Positions 34,113-41,314 of a stretch of DNA of 55,549 nucleotides are shown piece after piece. This stretch comes from Phycisphaerales bacterium. Its GTDB lineage: Bacteria > Planctomycetota > Phycisphaerae > Sedimentisphaerales > Anaerobacaceae. A program made the translations under genes and the position numbers. The stretch's first letter is position 1, and each line of letters begins with the position of its first letter. The stretch is from positions 27,084-82,632 of the forward strand of contig PMZJ01000042.1 of assembly GCA_003170415.1 (NCBI GenBank), written 5' to 3'. A model generated the notes under the pieces. That model ran no database searches. It saw only the letters and a program-made list of their open reading frames with translations, and was not told the origin of the DNA.

Positions 34113-34132
34113 ATGAATTACGCGGTGATAAT
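34004..34132 (+). repeat. Duplicated start of manC around a CTCTGTG repeat
   Basis: A 31-base sequence running from GGAGTC through ATG AATTACGCGGTGATAAT occurs at 34004-34034 and again at 34102-34132 with one mismatch. The second is the true manC start. The first begins the same peptide (MNYAVII) but then runs into repeat sequence. The 67 bases between are of the CTCTGTGTCCTCTGTG family. The layout looks like an insertion with duplication of the target, or a slippage duplication. Confidence 0.85.
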
Positions 34133-35201
34133 GGCTGGCGGCACTGGCAAACGCCTCTGGCCCCTGAGTCGTAAATCACGTCCGAAACAGGTCCTCAAGC
34201 TTTTCCATGGCCAGAACCTCCTGCGTCTGTGCTTCGACCGGCTATCGCCCATCTTCGACGCCCGAAACATCATCGTCCTCACCAACGCTGGTTACTCGGA
34301 TACGGTTCGCGAATCAGTTACCGGCCTGCCGTATAATAATGTGATAGCGGAGCCTGCCGTCCGGGATACCACCGGCGCGATAGGGCTGGCGGCGTCGATA
34401 TTGGCGAAGTTTGACCCCGACGCCTCAATGGCGGTCGTTACCGCGGACCAGATTATTGAGCCGAGCGAAACCTTCCAGCAGGCCATCAAAGACGCATTGA
34501 CCTTCGTCAACGCCAATCCAGACCGGATGATAACTTTCGGCATAAATCCCACTTCGCCCAGCACCCAGCTTGGTTATATTAAATGCTCAGCCCCGAAAAA
34601 ATGTCAGCACTGCAAAAATGAAATCTTTACCGTCGATAGCTTCAAGGAAAAACCCAGCGAAGAGACCGCCCGGCGGTATCTGGCCGACGGCAAACACTTC
34701 TGGAATTCGGGGATGTTCGTTTGGAAGGCCAAGACCATCCTTGCCCATATTAGCAAATACCTCCCTGAGGCCATCGAGCCGCTCCGCAAGATTGCCGCCG
34801 CGTGGGATGGGCCGAATCAGGAGCAAACCCTCAATGAATTCTTCCCAAAGCTGCCCAAAATCAGTATTGATTTTGCCGTTATGGAAAAAGCGCCGGGCGT
34901 CCACGCCATAAAGCTCGACTGTCGCTGGCTCGACCTCGGCTCGTTTGCTGCTCTTGCCGATATTATCCAGTCCGACAAAAACAACAATATTGTCGTCGCC
35001 AGCCAGTCCGAACTGCTCGACTGCGAATCCAGCGTCTTCGTAACCGAGGATTCCGGCCACCTCATCGCCGCTATCGGCCTCGAAAATATGGTTGTCGCCC
35101 ACAGCCCCGATGCGACGTTTGTTTGCCCCGTCGATAAGGCGTATCGGCTGAAAGAATTGCTCGAGCTTATTGAGAAACGCACCGGCGACAAATACCTCTA
35201 A
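34113..35201 (+). CDS. manC: Mannose-1-phosphate guanylyltransferase
   Basis: The 362-residue enzyme begins MNYAVIMAGGTGKRLWPLSR, the nucleotide-binding signature of hexose-phosphate nucleotidyltransferases. It has FKEKPSEETARRYL and FWNSGMFVWKA, typical of GDP-mannose pyrophosphorylases. It makes GDP-mannose from GTP and mannose-1-phosphate for surface polysaccharide or glycoprotein. The length is that of the short, single-domain form without the isomerase domain of bifunctional enzymes. A truncated copy of its start lies 98 bases upstream. Confidence 0.93.
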   Translation: MNYAVIMAGGTGKRLWPLSRKSRPKQVLKLFHGQNLLRLCFDRLSPIFDARNIIVLTNAGYSDTVRESVTGLPYNNVIAEPAVRDTTGAIGLAASILAKFDPDASMAVVTADQIIEPSETFQQAIKDALTFVNANPDRMITFGINPTSPSTQLGYIKCSAPKKCQHCKNEIFTVDSFKEKPSEETARRYLADGKHFWNSGMFVWKAKTILAHISKYLPEAIEPLRKIAAAWDGPNQEQTLNEFFPKLPKISIDFAVMEKAPGVHAIKLDCRWLDLGSFAALADIIQSDKNNNIVVASQSELLDCESSVFVTEDSGHLIAAIGLENMVVAHSPDATFVCPVDKAYRLKELLELIEKRTGDKYL

Positions 35202-35215
35202 TCGGTACGATTAGC

Positions 35216-35290
35216 AGTTTTTAGTTTTTGGTGTTTAGTTTTGAGTTATACAAAACAACTAAGCACTAAACACTCAACACTTAAAACTTA
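35216..35290. repeat. Imperfect inverted repeat of TTTAGTTTT units before ruvX
   Basis: The left half (TTTTTAGTTTTTGGTGTTTAGTTTTGAG) and the right half (ACTAAGCACTAAACACTCAACACTTAAAACTTA, both quoted here as unit types from 35219 and 35262) are roughly complementary, sharing GTGTTTAGT/ACTAAACAC. It fills the gap between manC and ruvX and could fold into a long AT-rich hairpin, perhaps acting as a terminator. Confidence 0.5.
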
Positions 35291-35294
35291 AAAA

Positions 35295-35705
35295 ATGCGA
35301 TACCTTTCAATCGATTACGGAAACAAGATTACAGGCCTTGCGATTTGCGACCAAACGGAGACAATCGTTTCGCCTCTTGCGGCGATTTCCACCTCCGATT
35401 ACCTAATCGGTAAAATCATCGAAATCATCAAAACAGAAAACGTCGAAGCGCTCGTTCTTGGCCTGCCTTTGAATATGGATGATTCGGTCGGCCCGCAGGC
35501 AAAAAAGGTCCAGGCGTTCGCCGAGCAGATTAAAAAGCAGATTGACACTCCCGTTTTCTTTCAGGATGAGCGATTGAGCACCTTCGCCGCTGAGGGAAAG
35601 ATGATTGATATGGATCTGACCCGCAAAGGGAAGAAACGCCGAATAGACGCATTGGCCGCCGCGGAAATTTTGCAGGCGTTTCTTGATGAAAAACGGTCGA
35701 GGTAG
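35295..35705 (+). CDS. ruvX: RuvX/YqgF-family RNase H-fold nuclease
   Basis: The 136-residue protein has YLSIDYGNKITGLAI (first catalytic Asp), ALVLGLPLNMDDSVGPQAKKV and FFQDERLSTFAA, then RRIDALAAAEILQAFLD with the C-terminal acidic residue. This is the YqgF fold, which processes pre-16S rRNA 5' ends and was first described as a putative Holliday junction resolvase. The length is typical. Confidence 0.92.
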   Translation: MRYLSIDYGNKITGLAICDQTETIVSPLAAISTSDYLIGKIIEIIKTENVEALVLGLPLNMDDSVGPQAKKVQAFAEQIKKQIDTPVFFQDERLSTFAAEGKMIDMDLTRKGKKRRIDALAAAEILQAFLDEKRSR

Positions 35706-35813
35706 CGTTCAGGGATTGTCGATTGCCAAATGTCGGTTGTCGATTTTGGGATGCGGATGAACCCTGTTTTTAAGCTAAAAACGCAACTTAGCATTAGTTA
35801 GCAGTAATATGCG

Positions 35814-35845
35814 CTTGTATGTGGTAGTATGTGCTACTATACAAG
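35814..35845. promoter_or_regulatory. Inverted repeat upstream of the radical SAM gene
   Basis: CTTGTAT (35814-35820) pairs with ATACAAG (35839-35845); an inner GTAG and CTAC continue the stem with small bulges. It lies about 60 bases before a short leader reading frame and could be an operator or an RNA hairpin. Confidence 0.4.
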
Positions 35846-35903
35846 GGATGTCATAGCTTCGAATTTACTTGTGAAATCGAGAGCACCGAAAAAGGGTAAA
35901 TTT

Positions 35904-35966
35904 ATGTTAAAGGCGGCAAGGCAAAACTTGTGTGAGCCGAGCTTAGCGTTCATGGTGCGTGTATGA
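35904..35966 (+). CDS. Possible 20-residue leader peptide coupled to radical SAM gene
   Basis: The frame encodes MLKAARQNLCEPSLAFMVRV. AAAAAGGG lies 7 bases before its ATG, a better ribosome site than anything directly before the radical SAM gene, and its TGA overlaps the next ATG (ATGA). This suggests translational coupling. A peptide substrate for the radical SAM enzyme is conceivable but it is short and has only one Cys; a plain leader is the simpler reading. Confidence 0.4.
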   Translation: MLKAARQNLCEPSLAFMVRV

Positions 35967-37504
35967 TAAAGTACAAGCATGTTCTCGCTCTGAACCCGTA
36001 CTTCGGAGATGATACCGCCATCATGGGTATTTTCCCTCCGACGGGCCTTGAGTATATCATTGCAAGCATGAAAAATCTGGTCGGTAAGATAACGTTTCTA
36101 GATCTTCGGGACGAGAAGGCCTACCAGGACCCAAAGAAACTCAGTGAGTTCATCAGGAGGGCCGGGATAGATCTGCTCTGCATCAGCATACGATGGGATA
36201 CTCAGTTTAAGAAGATATGTGATTTCATCTCTCAGTTACCGTTAGAAGTCACCACGGTTGTCGGAGGATACAAGGCCACCCAGGAAGTCGAGTACCTGTT
36301 CGAGCATTGTCCGAATATCGACATGATTGTACGAGGCGAAGGCGAAGAGGTCATCCAACAGGTCATCAAAGGAATCCCGCATAAGGATATCCTGGGGTTA
36401 TCCTATCGAGCGAATGGAAGTATCGTTCACAACGAAATCCATCCGCTGCCTGACATCACAAACATTCCGTTTCCCGACCGGTCACTGAGAAGGCACGATT
36501 ATTACATAGTTCAGCAGGGCATCCGCCTCAGCAGGCAAACGTTTGACACGGTACTTTCTGCAAGGGGATGTCCGTTCAAATGCAAGTTCTGCACCTTCAG
36601 TCTCAATCCACTTGGGCAGAAAAGGAGCTATGCGGAACGGCCGGTCGAGTCGGTCATTGAAGAACTGAAGATGATTACGGCTGACATCGTGCTCTTCAGC
36701 GATGACAACTTTTCCACAAACCCAAAGAGGAGCGAGAAACTTTGCGATCTGATCATCGCAAACAACATCAGGAAAACTTTTATTATCCAAACCAGGATTG
36801 ACATCGCCAAACATCCCAAGCTCCTCGACAAGGCATGGAAAGCAGGATTCAGAATCTTCCTTATCGGAATCGAGTCCCCTCATGATTGGATTCTCAAACT
36901 GATTCAAAAGGACCTCACCCAACAGCAGGTCCGGGACGCGTTTGCGGTACTGGCGCGGTACGACTTCTTTCTGCACGGGTATTTCATCTACGGCAACATC
37001 GGTGAGACGGAAGAAGAAATGCTCTACATCGCGAAGTTTGCGAAGGAGCTCAAGCTGGATTCCATCAGTTTCCAGAAACTCCGCATCGAGAAATTCTCGC
37101 CCCTGAAGGAAGTGGTTGAAGCAACCCCGGGCTACCACTATACGCGTATCGGCGGCGCCGTATATTCTGACCGTTACGGGCTCAATGAACTCAAACGCAT
37201 ACGAAACCGGATTCGCTCCGGGTTCTACGATATCCCACAGATTCTTCATATCGCCACAAAAGCCAGGCGAATTGGGCTTTTCCGTTTGCGGGATTTGACG
37301 GTTGCATTGCCTAATTTGCCACTCCTGCTGTGGAGGTTGGTCAGAAGAGAAAAGGAAAAAAATAAACGGTCAGGAGATGTTTTGCCGGCAGTCGATAATA
37401 TTTCACATTCAGGACATAGCACTGATTCGCCGCAGACACACGCGCTGGTTTGTATTGACAAGAAAAAACAACTTAAAAGCCAAAAGCGAAATACCGTTGT
37501 CTGA
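35963..37504 (+). CDS. B12-binding-domain radical SAM protein
   Basis: The 513-residue protein has an N-terminal cobalamin-binding-like domain (about 5-150; LALNPYFGDDTAIMGIFPPTGLEYI, VVGGYKATQEVEYLF) and a radical SAM domain with ARGCPFKCKFCTFS, the CxxxCxxC iron-sulfur motif, near residue 200. The last about 70 residues are Lys/Ser-rich and look disordered. Such enzymes (RlmN-unrelated class B) do methylations and other radical chemistry on lipids, sugars, peptides or antibiotics; the substrate is unknown. It is isolated among repeats and its codon choice looks less GC-biased than manC or pgi, so transfer is possible. Confidence 0.88.
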   Translation: MIKYKHVLALNPYFGDDTAIMGIFPPTGLEYIIASMKNLVGKITFLDLRDEKAYQDPKKLSEFIRRAGIDLLCISIRWDTQFKKICDFISQLPLEVTTVVGGYKATQEVEYLFEHCPNIDMIVRGEGEEVIQQVIKGIPHKDILGLSYRANGSIVHNEIHPLPDITNIPFPDRSLRRHDYYIVQQGIRLSRQTFDTVLSARGCPFKCKFCTFSLNPLGQKRSYAERPVESVIEELKMITADIVLFSDDNFSTNPKRSEKLCDLIIANNIRKTFIIQTRIDIAKHPKLLDKAWKAGFRIFLIGIESPHDWILKLIQKDLTQQQVRDAFAVLARYDFFLHGYFIYGNIGETEEEMLYIAKFAKELKLDSISFQKLRIEKFSPLKEVVEATPGYHYTRIGGAVYSDRYGLNELKRIRNRIRSGFYDIPQILHIATKARRIGLFRLRDLTVALPNLPLLLWRLVRREKEKNKRSGDVLPAVDNISHSGHSTDSPQTHALVCIDKKKQLKSQKRNTVV

Positions 37505-37580
37505 TGGTGTTCTAATTGCAATTGATGATTTGGGAGTCGCCTGCCCCGAGCGTAGTCGAGGGGCGAAGCTCGGACTTGCG

Positions 37581-37635
37581 ACTTGTCCGCCGGAGGCGGA
37601 TTTATCGGCTTAAAACTCACAGGATTTTGCCGTTG
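37581..37635 (+). repeat. 55-base direct repeat, copy 1
   Basis: ACTTGTCCGCCGGAGGCGG, then TTTATCGGCTTAAAACTCA and TTTTGCCGTTG. It matches 38294-38348 in the same orientation with about five differences by eye, and the two copies flank the small membrane protein at 37756. Confidence 0.8.
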
Positions 37636-37755
37636 AAAAAGGATAAGGGATGGGTAGAATTGAGGGATAAGTAAAAAGGAAATAATAGGTGGCTGTCCCT
37701 AGTTATTCAAAACAGGTAAACAATCAAAACTTGGAATCTGTGAAAGGATAAAAAA

Positions 37756-37944
37756 ATGTCTTTAGTAACGTTGGTAATTACGCTGATAGTAGTTGGTGTG
37801 CTTCTGTGGTTAGTCAATACTTATATCCCGATGGACGCCAAGATAAAGAAGATTATCAATGTCGTTGTGGTGATTGTTGTCATCATCTGGCTATTGCGCG
37901 TTTTTGGTGTTTGGGGAAATATCGAAAACATCAGTGTAAAGTAA
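37756..37944 (+). CDS. Thivi_2564-type small membrane protein
   Basis: The 62-residue protein has two membrane helices (LVTLVITLIVVGVLLWLVN; IINVVVVIVVIIWLLRVFG) separated by the short turn YIPMDAKIKK. The pattern YIPMD between two helices is what I recall for the Thivi_2564 family of short membrane proteins. Function unknown. AAAGG lies about 9 bases before ATG. It is flanked by 55-base direct repeats. Confidence 0.75.
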   Translation: MSLVTLVITLIVVGVLLWLVNTYIPMDAKIKKIINVVVVIVVIIWLLRVFGVWGNIENISVK

Positions 37945-38434
37945 TGAGACAGTTCCTGAACCCGCCTTCGCTTTACTGATTGGTGCAGGTTTATTGTTCG
38001 CACGTTTAAGACGCAGACAGAGTTAAAAACATGGATTAGAAATGCTTCCTCCTTCGCAAACGCTACGGAGGACACGTCGGCGGGCAGGCCCTGCACGCTA
38101 TTGCCTGTGGTGAGCTTGTCGAACTGCTACTCGGCCTTGGTGCGGCGATTGTAAGAAACCGCAAAGGTTAAACTGTTAAGCTCAAAACCAAAGCCGACAA
38201 CTTAAAGCTTTACGCTGTATTTTTGCATTTTGCTCTTTGCTTTTTGCATTGAAAGCTGTCCGCTATACGCTGAACGCTGATTTTTGACTGCGGACTTGTC
38301 CGTCGCAGGCGGATTTATCGGCTTAAAACTCATAGGACTTTGCCGTTGTAATTTATCCGCCTCTGGCGGAACGGATAGGGCATAATTAAATTGATTTGCT
38401 GGTTTGGGGAGCGATTGCGAATAAGACTTAAAAA
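37945..38434. other. Gene-free stretch with repeats
   Basis: No supported gene. It contains a GTGAGCTTGTCGAAC-type dispersed repeat near 38110, a run of TTTTGCATTTTGCTCTTTGC-like units at about 38221-38250, and the second copy of the 55-base direct repeat (38294-38348). Confidence 0.65.
38294..38348 (+). repeat. 55-base direct repeat, copy 2
   Basis: This is the partner of 37581-37635. The start reads ACTTGTCCGTCGCAGGCGG and the end TTTGCCGTTG. A related fragment (TTATCCGCCTCTGGCGGA) follows at 38354. Confidence 0.8.
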
Positions 38435-38794
38435 TCAGGTTAAGAGTATGTTACTCAGAACTCCTCTGACATGTTTCAACCACACATCCGGTAATTTTCC
38501 CAGTTTTCTATGGATCTGAGTTTTATCCATAGAAAAAATCTTCCCACAGAGTATTGTGGAAGGTACTTTAAGTCCTGTTGCCGCAAACCCCGGGTCACTA
38601 CTGAGGATTTTAACTGCATAGTTCGTTGTTGCTGAGATATTGGAAGTAAGAGCTACGAGAATGACATCTAAAGATCTTTTATTGAATTTTGCATCCGAAA
38701 CAACAAGAGCGGGACGAGGTTTTGAGTTGAAATAATTAGTAAAGGGAAATGGCACCAGGACAATATCTCCTGGGACCAAATCTTGTCCAATCAT
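38435..38794 (-). CDS. MazF/PemK-like mRNA interferase toxin
   Basis: The roughly 119-residue protein matches the PemK/MazF fold: PGDIVLVPFPFTN, KPRPALVVSDAKFN, then ILVALTSNIS and the C-terminal STILCGKIFSMDKTQIHRKLG. Family toxins cleave mRNA at short motifs. ATG at 38794 forms an ATGA overlap with the stop of the preceding gene, which favours it over an in-frame start at 38815. The upstream partner is not a typical AbrB-fold antitoxin. Confidence 0.85.
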   Translation of the reverse strand: MIGQDLVPGDIVLVPFPFTNYFNSKPRPALVVSDAKFNKRSLDVILVALTSNISATTNYAVKILSSDPGFAATGLKVPSTILCGKIFSMDKTQIHRKLGKLPDVWLKHVRGVLSNILLT

Positions 38795-39039
38795 AACGCT
38801 TTCCCATCTTCCCAAGTGTAAATATTTTCGGAATCATCTTTCCAGAAATTTAGACTACCACTTTGGACGGTGCATTCATACGGTATCAGTTCAGGTTCTA
38901 CCGACAAGGTGAATCTAGCCGAACTTGTATCTGAGTTTGGAGTCTCATGATGCTTTTCCGGCCCACAAATAATCGCATCCTCACTTCCATAAATCACAGG
39001 AAGCGTACACATAAATATTGTAATACTCTCACTTTTCAT
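38791..39039 (-). CDS. Unrecognised small protein in antitoxin position
   Basis: The 82-residue acidic protein (many Glu, Asp, Ser, Thr) lies directly upstream of the MazF-like gene with an ATGA overlap. AGAGGA is 8 bases before its ATG. I see no AbrB, RHH or HTH signature. The C-terminal WKDDSENIYTWEDG could wrap a toxin, as antitoxin tails do, but this is positional inference. Confidence 0.6.
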   Translation of the reverse strand: MKSESITIFMCTLPVIYGSEDAIICGPEKHHETPNSDTSSARFTLSVEPELIPYECTVQSGSLNFWKDDSENIYTWEDGKAL

Positions 39040-39043
39040 CGGT

Positions 39044-39790
39044 TCATTCCTCTTTGAAAGTACCGTTTAAGAAATCATATAATTCTCGTTCGTTATACCG
39101 TATCGAGTCCTGTATGACTGCTCGCATTTCATCGTTGTCAAGGCTCTTAGTCATATCGCGATTGTTAAAATCTACAGATACACTTAATCCATATGCTTTT
39201 ACGTCCTCAGCATCTGGAATGTTTGGCATAGGTTGCTTTTTTACAACAGGTTGAAGTTGAATAACCCTGTTATAGTCATCTGTTGGTCTATTGACTCTAA
39301 TATTTAGTTCGCCATTTGGGGGAACTGTCATACGAGTAAAACGTTCTGCTAGAAACGATACCGAAGGTTCTGTCCCGAGCGTAAAGATGTAGTCATTAAC
39401 ATGGCCCACACGACAAATCGTTTTGTGCGGAAAATTCTTCCTGAAAATATCAATGCATGCAATGGCTATATCGATAATATCTCCAATATTTGTCTCCTCG
39501 CCGACAATAGCAAGTTTGCGAGGTATCATAAACACCGGTCCCCTTGGAGTTATGGCTAGCGTGCAGACATCTAATTCGCCTTTCCCCGGAAAAACCATTT
39601 TTTTTCTAATCTGTAGATCCGAAGGAGACTTTAGTAAACTTTCGAAAAGATTCGGATATTTTTCAACTAAATCTTTGTATAAAGAATACAAGTGCGATTC
39701 CTCGAGCTTATGCTCAATGATTGGTCGCACATCTAAACCTATTTTTTCGACGTGATCTTCTATTTTCAATTTAGTGATTTGATATGCCAC
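39044..39790 (-). CDS. Unknown protein, first gene of MazF-like operon
   Basis: I do not recognise the family. The 248-residue soluble protein has alternating helix and strand, with YSLYKDLVEKYPNLFESLL and a strand-rich centre (PGKGELDVCTLAITPRGPVF). The start appears to be GTG at 39790. It ends 4 bases before the antitoxin-position gene, so the three genes form one transcript. AT-rich, likely acquired. Confidence 0.6.
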   Translation of the reverse strand: MAYQITKLKIEDHVEKIGLDVRPIIEHKLEESHLYSLYKDLVEKYPNLFESLLKSPSDLQIRKKMVFPGKGELDVCTLAITPRGPVFMIPRKLAIVGEETNIGDIIDIAIACIDIFRKNFPHKTICRVGHVNDYIFTLGTEPSVSFLAERFTRMTVPPNGELNIRVNRPTDDYNRVIQLQPVVKKQPMPNIPDAEDVKAYGLSVSVDFNNRDMTKSLDNDEMRAVIQDSIRYNERELYDFLNGTFKEE

Positions 39791-40286
39791 TTCTTATCTC
39801 TCTCAAATTCAGAATTCATCATTATATCAAAGTTGATTCGCTTGGTCAAGAAGATTTTAGGCTACCATTTCCGAACTCGTATGGTTCGATCCTCTGTTTG
39901 TCGGAACTGTTTCACACAATATATATCGGCGAAGATTTACTGGAACTTCAGCTTACTCAGCTATTGGATCGTCATTTTTTGTCCACCCTTCGAAAACAAT
40001 GAGCAAATAGGACCAAGATGGGAAAAGCAGATAATGCCGATTTTCCAACCCCGTTCCTAATGGCTTGGCCATGCCTTACGGCAGGGACGGGGCCAACCCT
40101 GTTAGAAAGAACGACAATTCTAACAGGTAAACTTGGTCATGTCACAAAAACAAGTAAAAGCAGACCTTGCGTATGCACCCCCGGCCATAGGCCGGGGCTA
40201 TATACAAACGCCCGATGGGGGCGTTGAAAAGAATTTAAGATTTAAAATTTGAGATTTGAGAATGACCCTGCCCACAGGAGGCAGGG
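39791..40286. other. Gene-free stretch with hairpins
   Basis: No convincing gene. It holds the hairpin CCTGTTAGAA...TTCTAACAGG (40098-40127, 10 perfect pairs, 10-base loop), the inverted two-hairpin repeat (40172-40225) and an inverted AAATCTT-type array (40231-40260). Confidence 0.65.
40172..40225 (-). repeat. Two-hairpin dispersed repeat, copy 2 (inverted)
   Basis: Read on the minus strand it gives AACGCCC-ccatc-GGGCGTT, TTGTATATAG, CCCCGGCC-tat-GGCCGGGG, TGCATACG, the order of copy 1 at 28892-28948. The stem bases differ in a paired way (CCCCGGC/GCCGGGG against CCCCGGCC/GGCCGGGG), while the spacer is unchanged. Confidence 0.75.
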
Positions 40287-40868
40287 CTAATCCGCAAAAT
40301 TGAGTCGGGCGAACTCTCCATGGTATTTCTTTGCGGTCTCGTCATAGGCGCGAGCGGCGTCGATTTCGGAGTCGAAGTAGCCCAGCCCAATATGTTTGCC
40401 GTCAGATTGCAAATGTGCTCTCCAACGTTTTACTTGTTTATCCCAGTGAACGCCGCGATATTGAGAAGAACAGCCGGCTTTGCTTGTCTTTATATTGCAA
40501 TTGTTTTGACAATATGTCGCGAGGCGGAGATTGGACCTTCGATTATCAAGGCCGTCACAGTTTCTATGGTCAACAAGAAGGCCCTTGGGCGAACCCATAA
40601 TTTGTCTGTGCATCGAGACCATTTTCGGCCATTTGGCACAGTCGTTATCGAAACGAACGGCATAGAAGGATTTGTTCCCTTTTTTGGTAACCCAATCGAA
40701 ATTATTGAGCCAGTAGAAATGCTTCTGGTCCACAATCGCGCATTTGCCCTCAGTGAGGCGGATTTTACGGTAGGGCTGGCCATAACGGAACAGGCGATAG
40801 GTGAGCAGTGGATAGGTGAAAATACGGTCAAGCCAATTCGGAATACTGATTGTTAAATGAAGTTTCAT
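40287..40868 (-). CDS. HNH endonuclease with AP2 DNA-binding domain
   Basis: The roughly 193-residue protein has an HNH core (MHRQIMG, VDHRNCDGLDNRRSNLR, where the His and Asn are the nuclease residues) and a C-terminal AP2-like domain (SSQYRGVHWDKQVKRWRAHL...GYFDSEIDAARAYDETA). This HNH-AP2 layout is common in homing endonucleases and phage-derived genes. ATG at 40868 has GGAGG about 7-8 bases upstream. It is not inside an intron or intein that I can see. It sits among repeats. Confidence 0.85.
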   Translation of the reverse strand: MKLHLTISIPNWLDRIFTYPLLTYRLFRYGQPYRKIRLTEGKCAIVDQKHFYWLNNFDWVTKKGNKSFYAVRFDNDCAKWPKMVSMHRQIMGSPKGLLVDHRNCDGLDNRRSNLRLATYCQNNCNIKTSKAGCSSQYRGVHWDKQVKRWRAHLQSDGKHIGLGYFDSEIDAARAYDETAKKYHGEFARLNFAD

Positions 40869-41314
40869 AATATTTTCCTCCCTCAAACGATACTCGATAC
40901 AATTTTTATGACCCCCGGATAAATCCGGGGGCTAAACATGCCTCAAGAAGCATCACAAGATGCCTCTATAATTGGCGCGTGTTTGTCATTCCCCCTTAGG
41001 GGGAATCTATTTCTGCCAGACCCATTCGACGCGGCCGACAACGAGTCGGCCTTGCTCAGGGTTCGCGCCATAGGGGGCAAATCCCAGTATGCCCCTCTAC
41101 CCTATGGCGCGAACTTGCGCGCTTTTGACGAAAAATCCGAAAAAGGGCACAGGCGCAAAAGTGCATAAGTGCTTACGTAATAAGGAATAAAAAAAAATTT
41201 AGAAATTTCCGGATTGGCCAAAAAACACTTGCGCGCTTTTGGTGAACAAATGTATGAAACATTTGTTTTGGACACCCGGTTAGTTGGGACAAAAGTCAAG
41301 TGTTTGTGAGGCGG
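40869..41314. other. Gene-free stretch with strong hairpins
   Basis: No gene. CCCCCGGAT-aa-ATCCGGGGG lies at 40912-40931, ATTCCCCCTTAGGGGGAAT at about 40990-41008, and a long hairpin at 41061-41114. A 15-base direct repeat (ACTTGCGCGCTTTTG) is at 41113-41127 and 41227-41241. Confidence 0.65.
41061..41114. repeat. Long near-perfect hairpin
   Basis: GTTCGCGCCATAGG (41061-41074) pairs with CCTATGGCGCGAAC (41101-41114), 14 perfect pairs. GGGGCA and TGCCCC inside extend the stem. No T-run follows. Confidence 0.75.

Noticed and set aside
39880..39905. GGTTCGATCC string resembling a tRNA T-arm
   Set aside because: The bases on either side do not pair and no acceptor, D or anticodon arm is present.
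39752..40060. 102-codon plus-strand frame
   Set aside because: It overlaps the start of the 248-residue gene, has no ribosome site, and its composition is that of random AT-rich DNA.
40018..40227. 69-codon open frame MGKADNADFPTP...
   Set aside because: It runs through hairpins and the two-hairpin repeat and has no good ribosome site; most likely repeat-derived.
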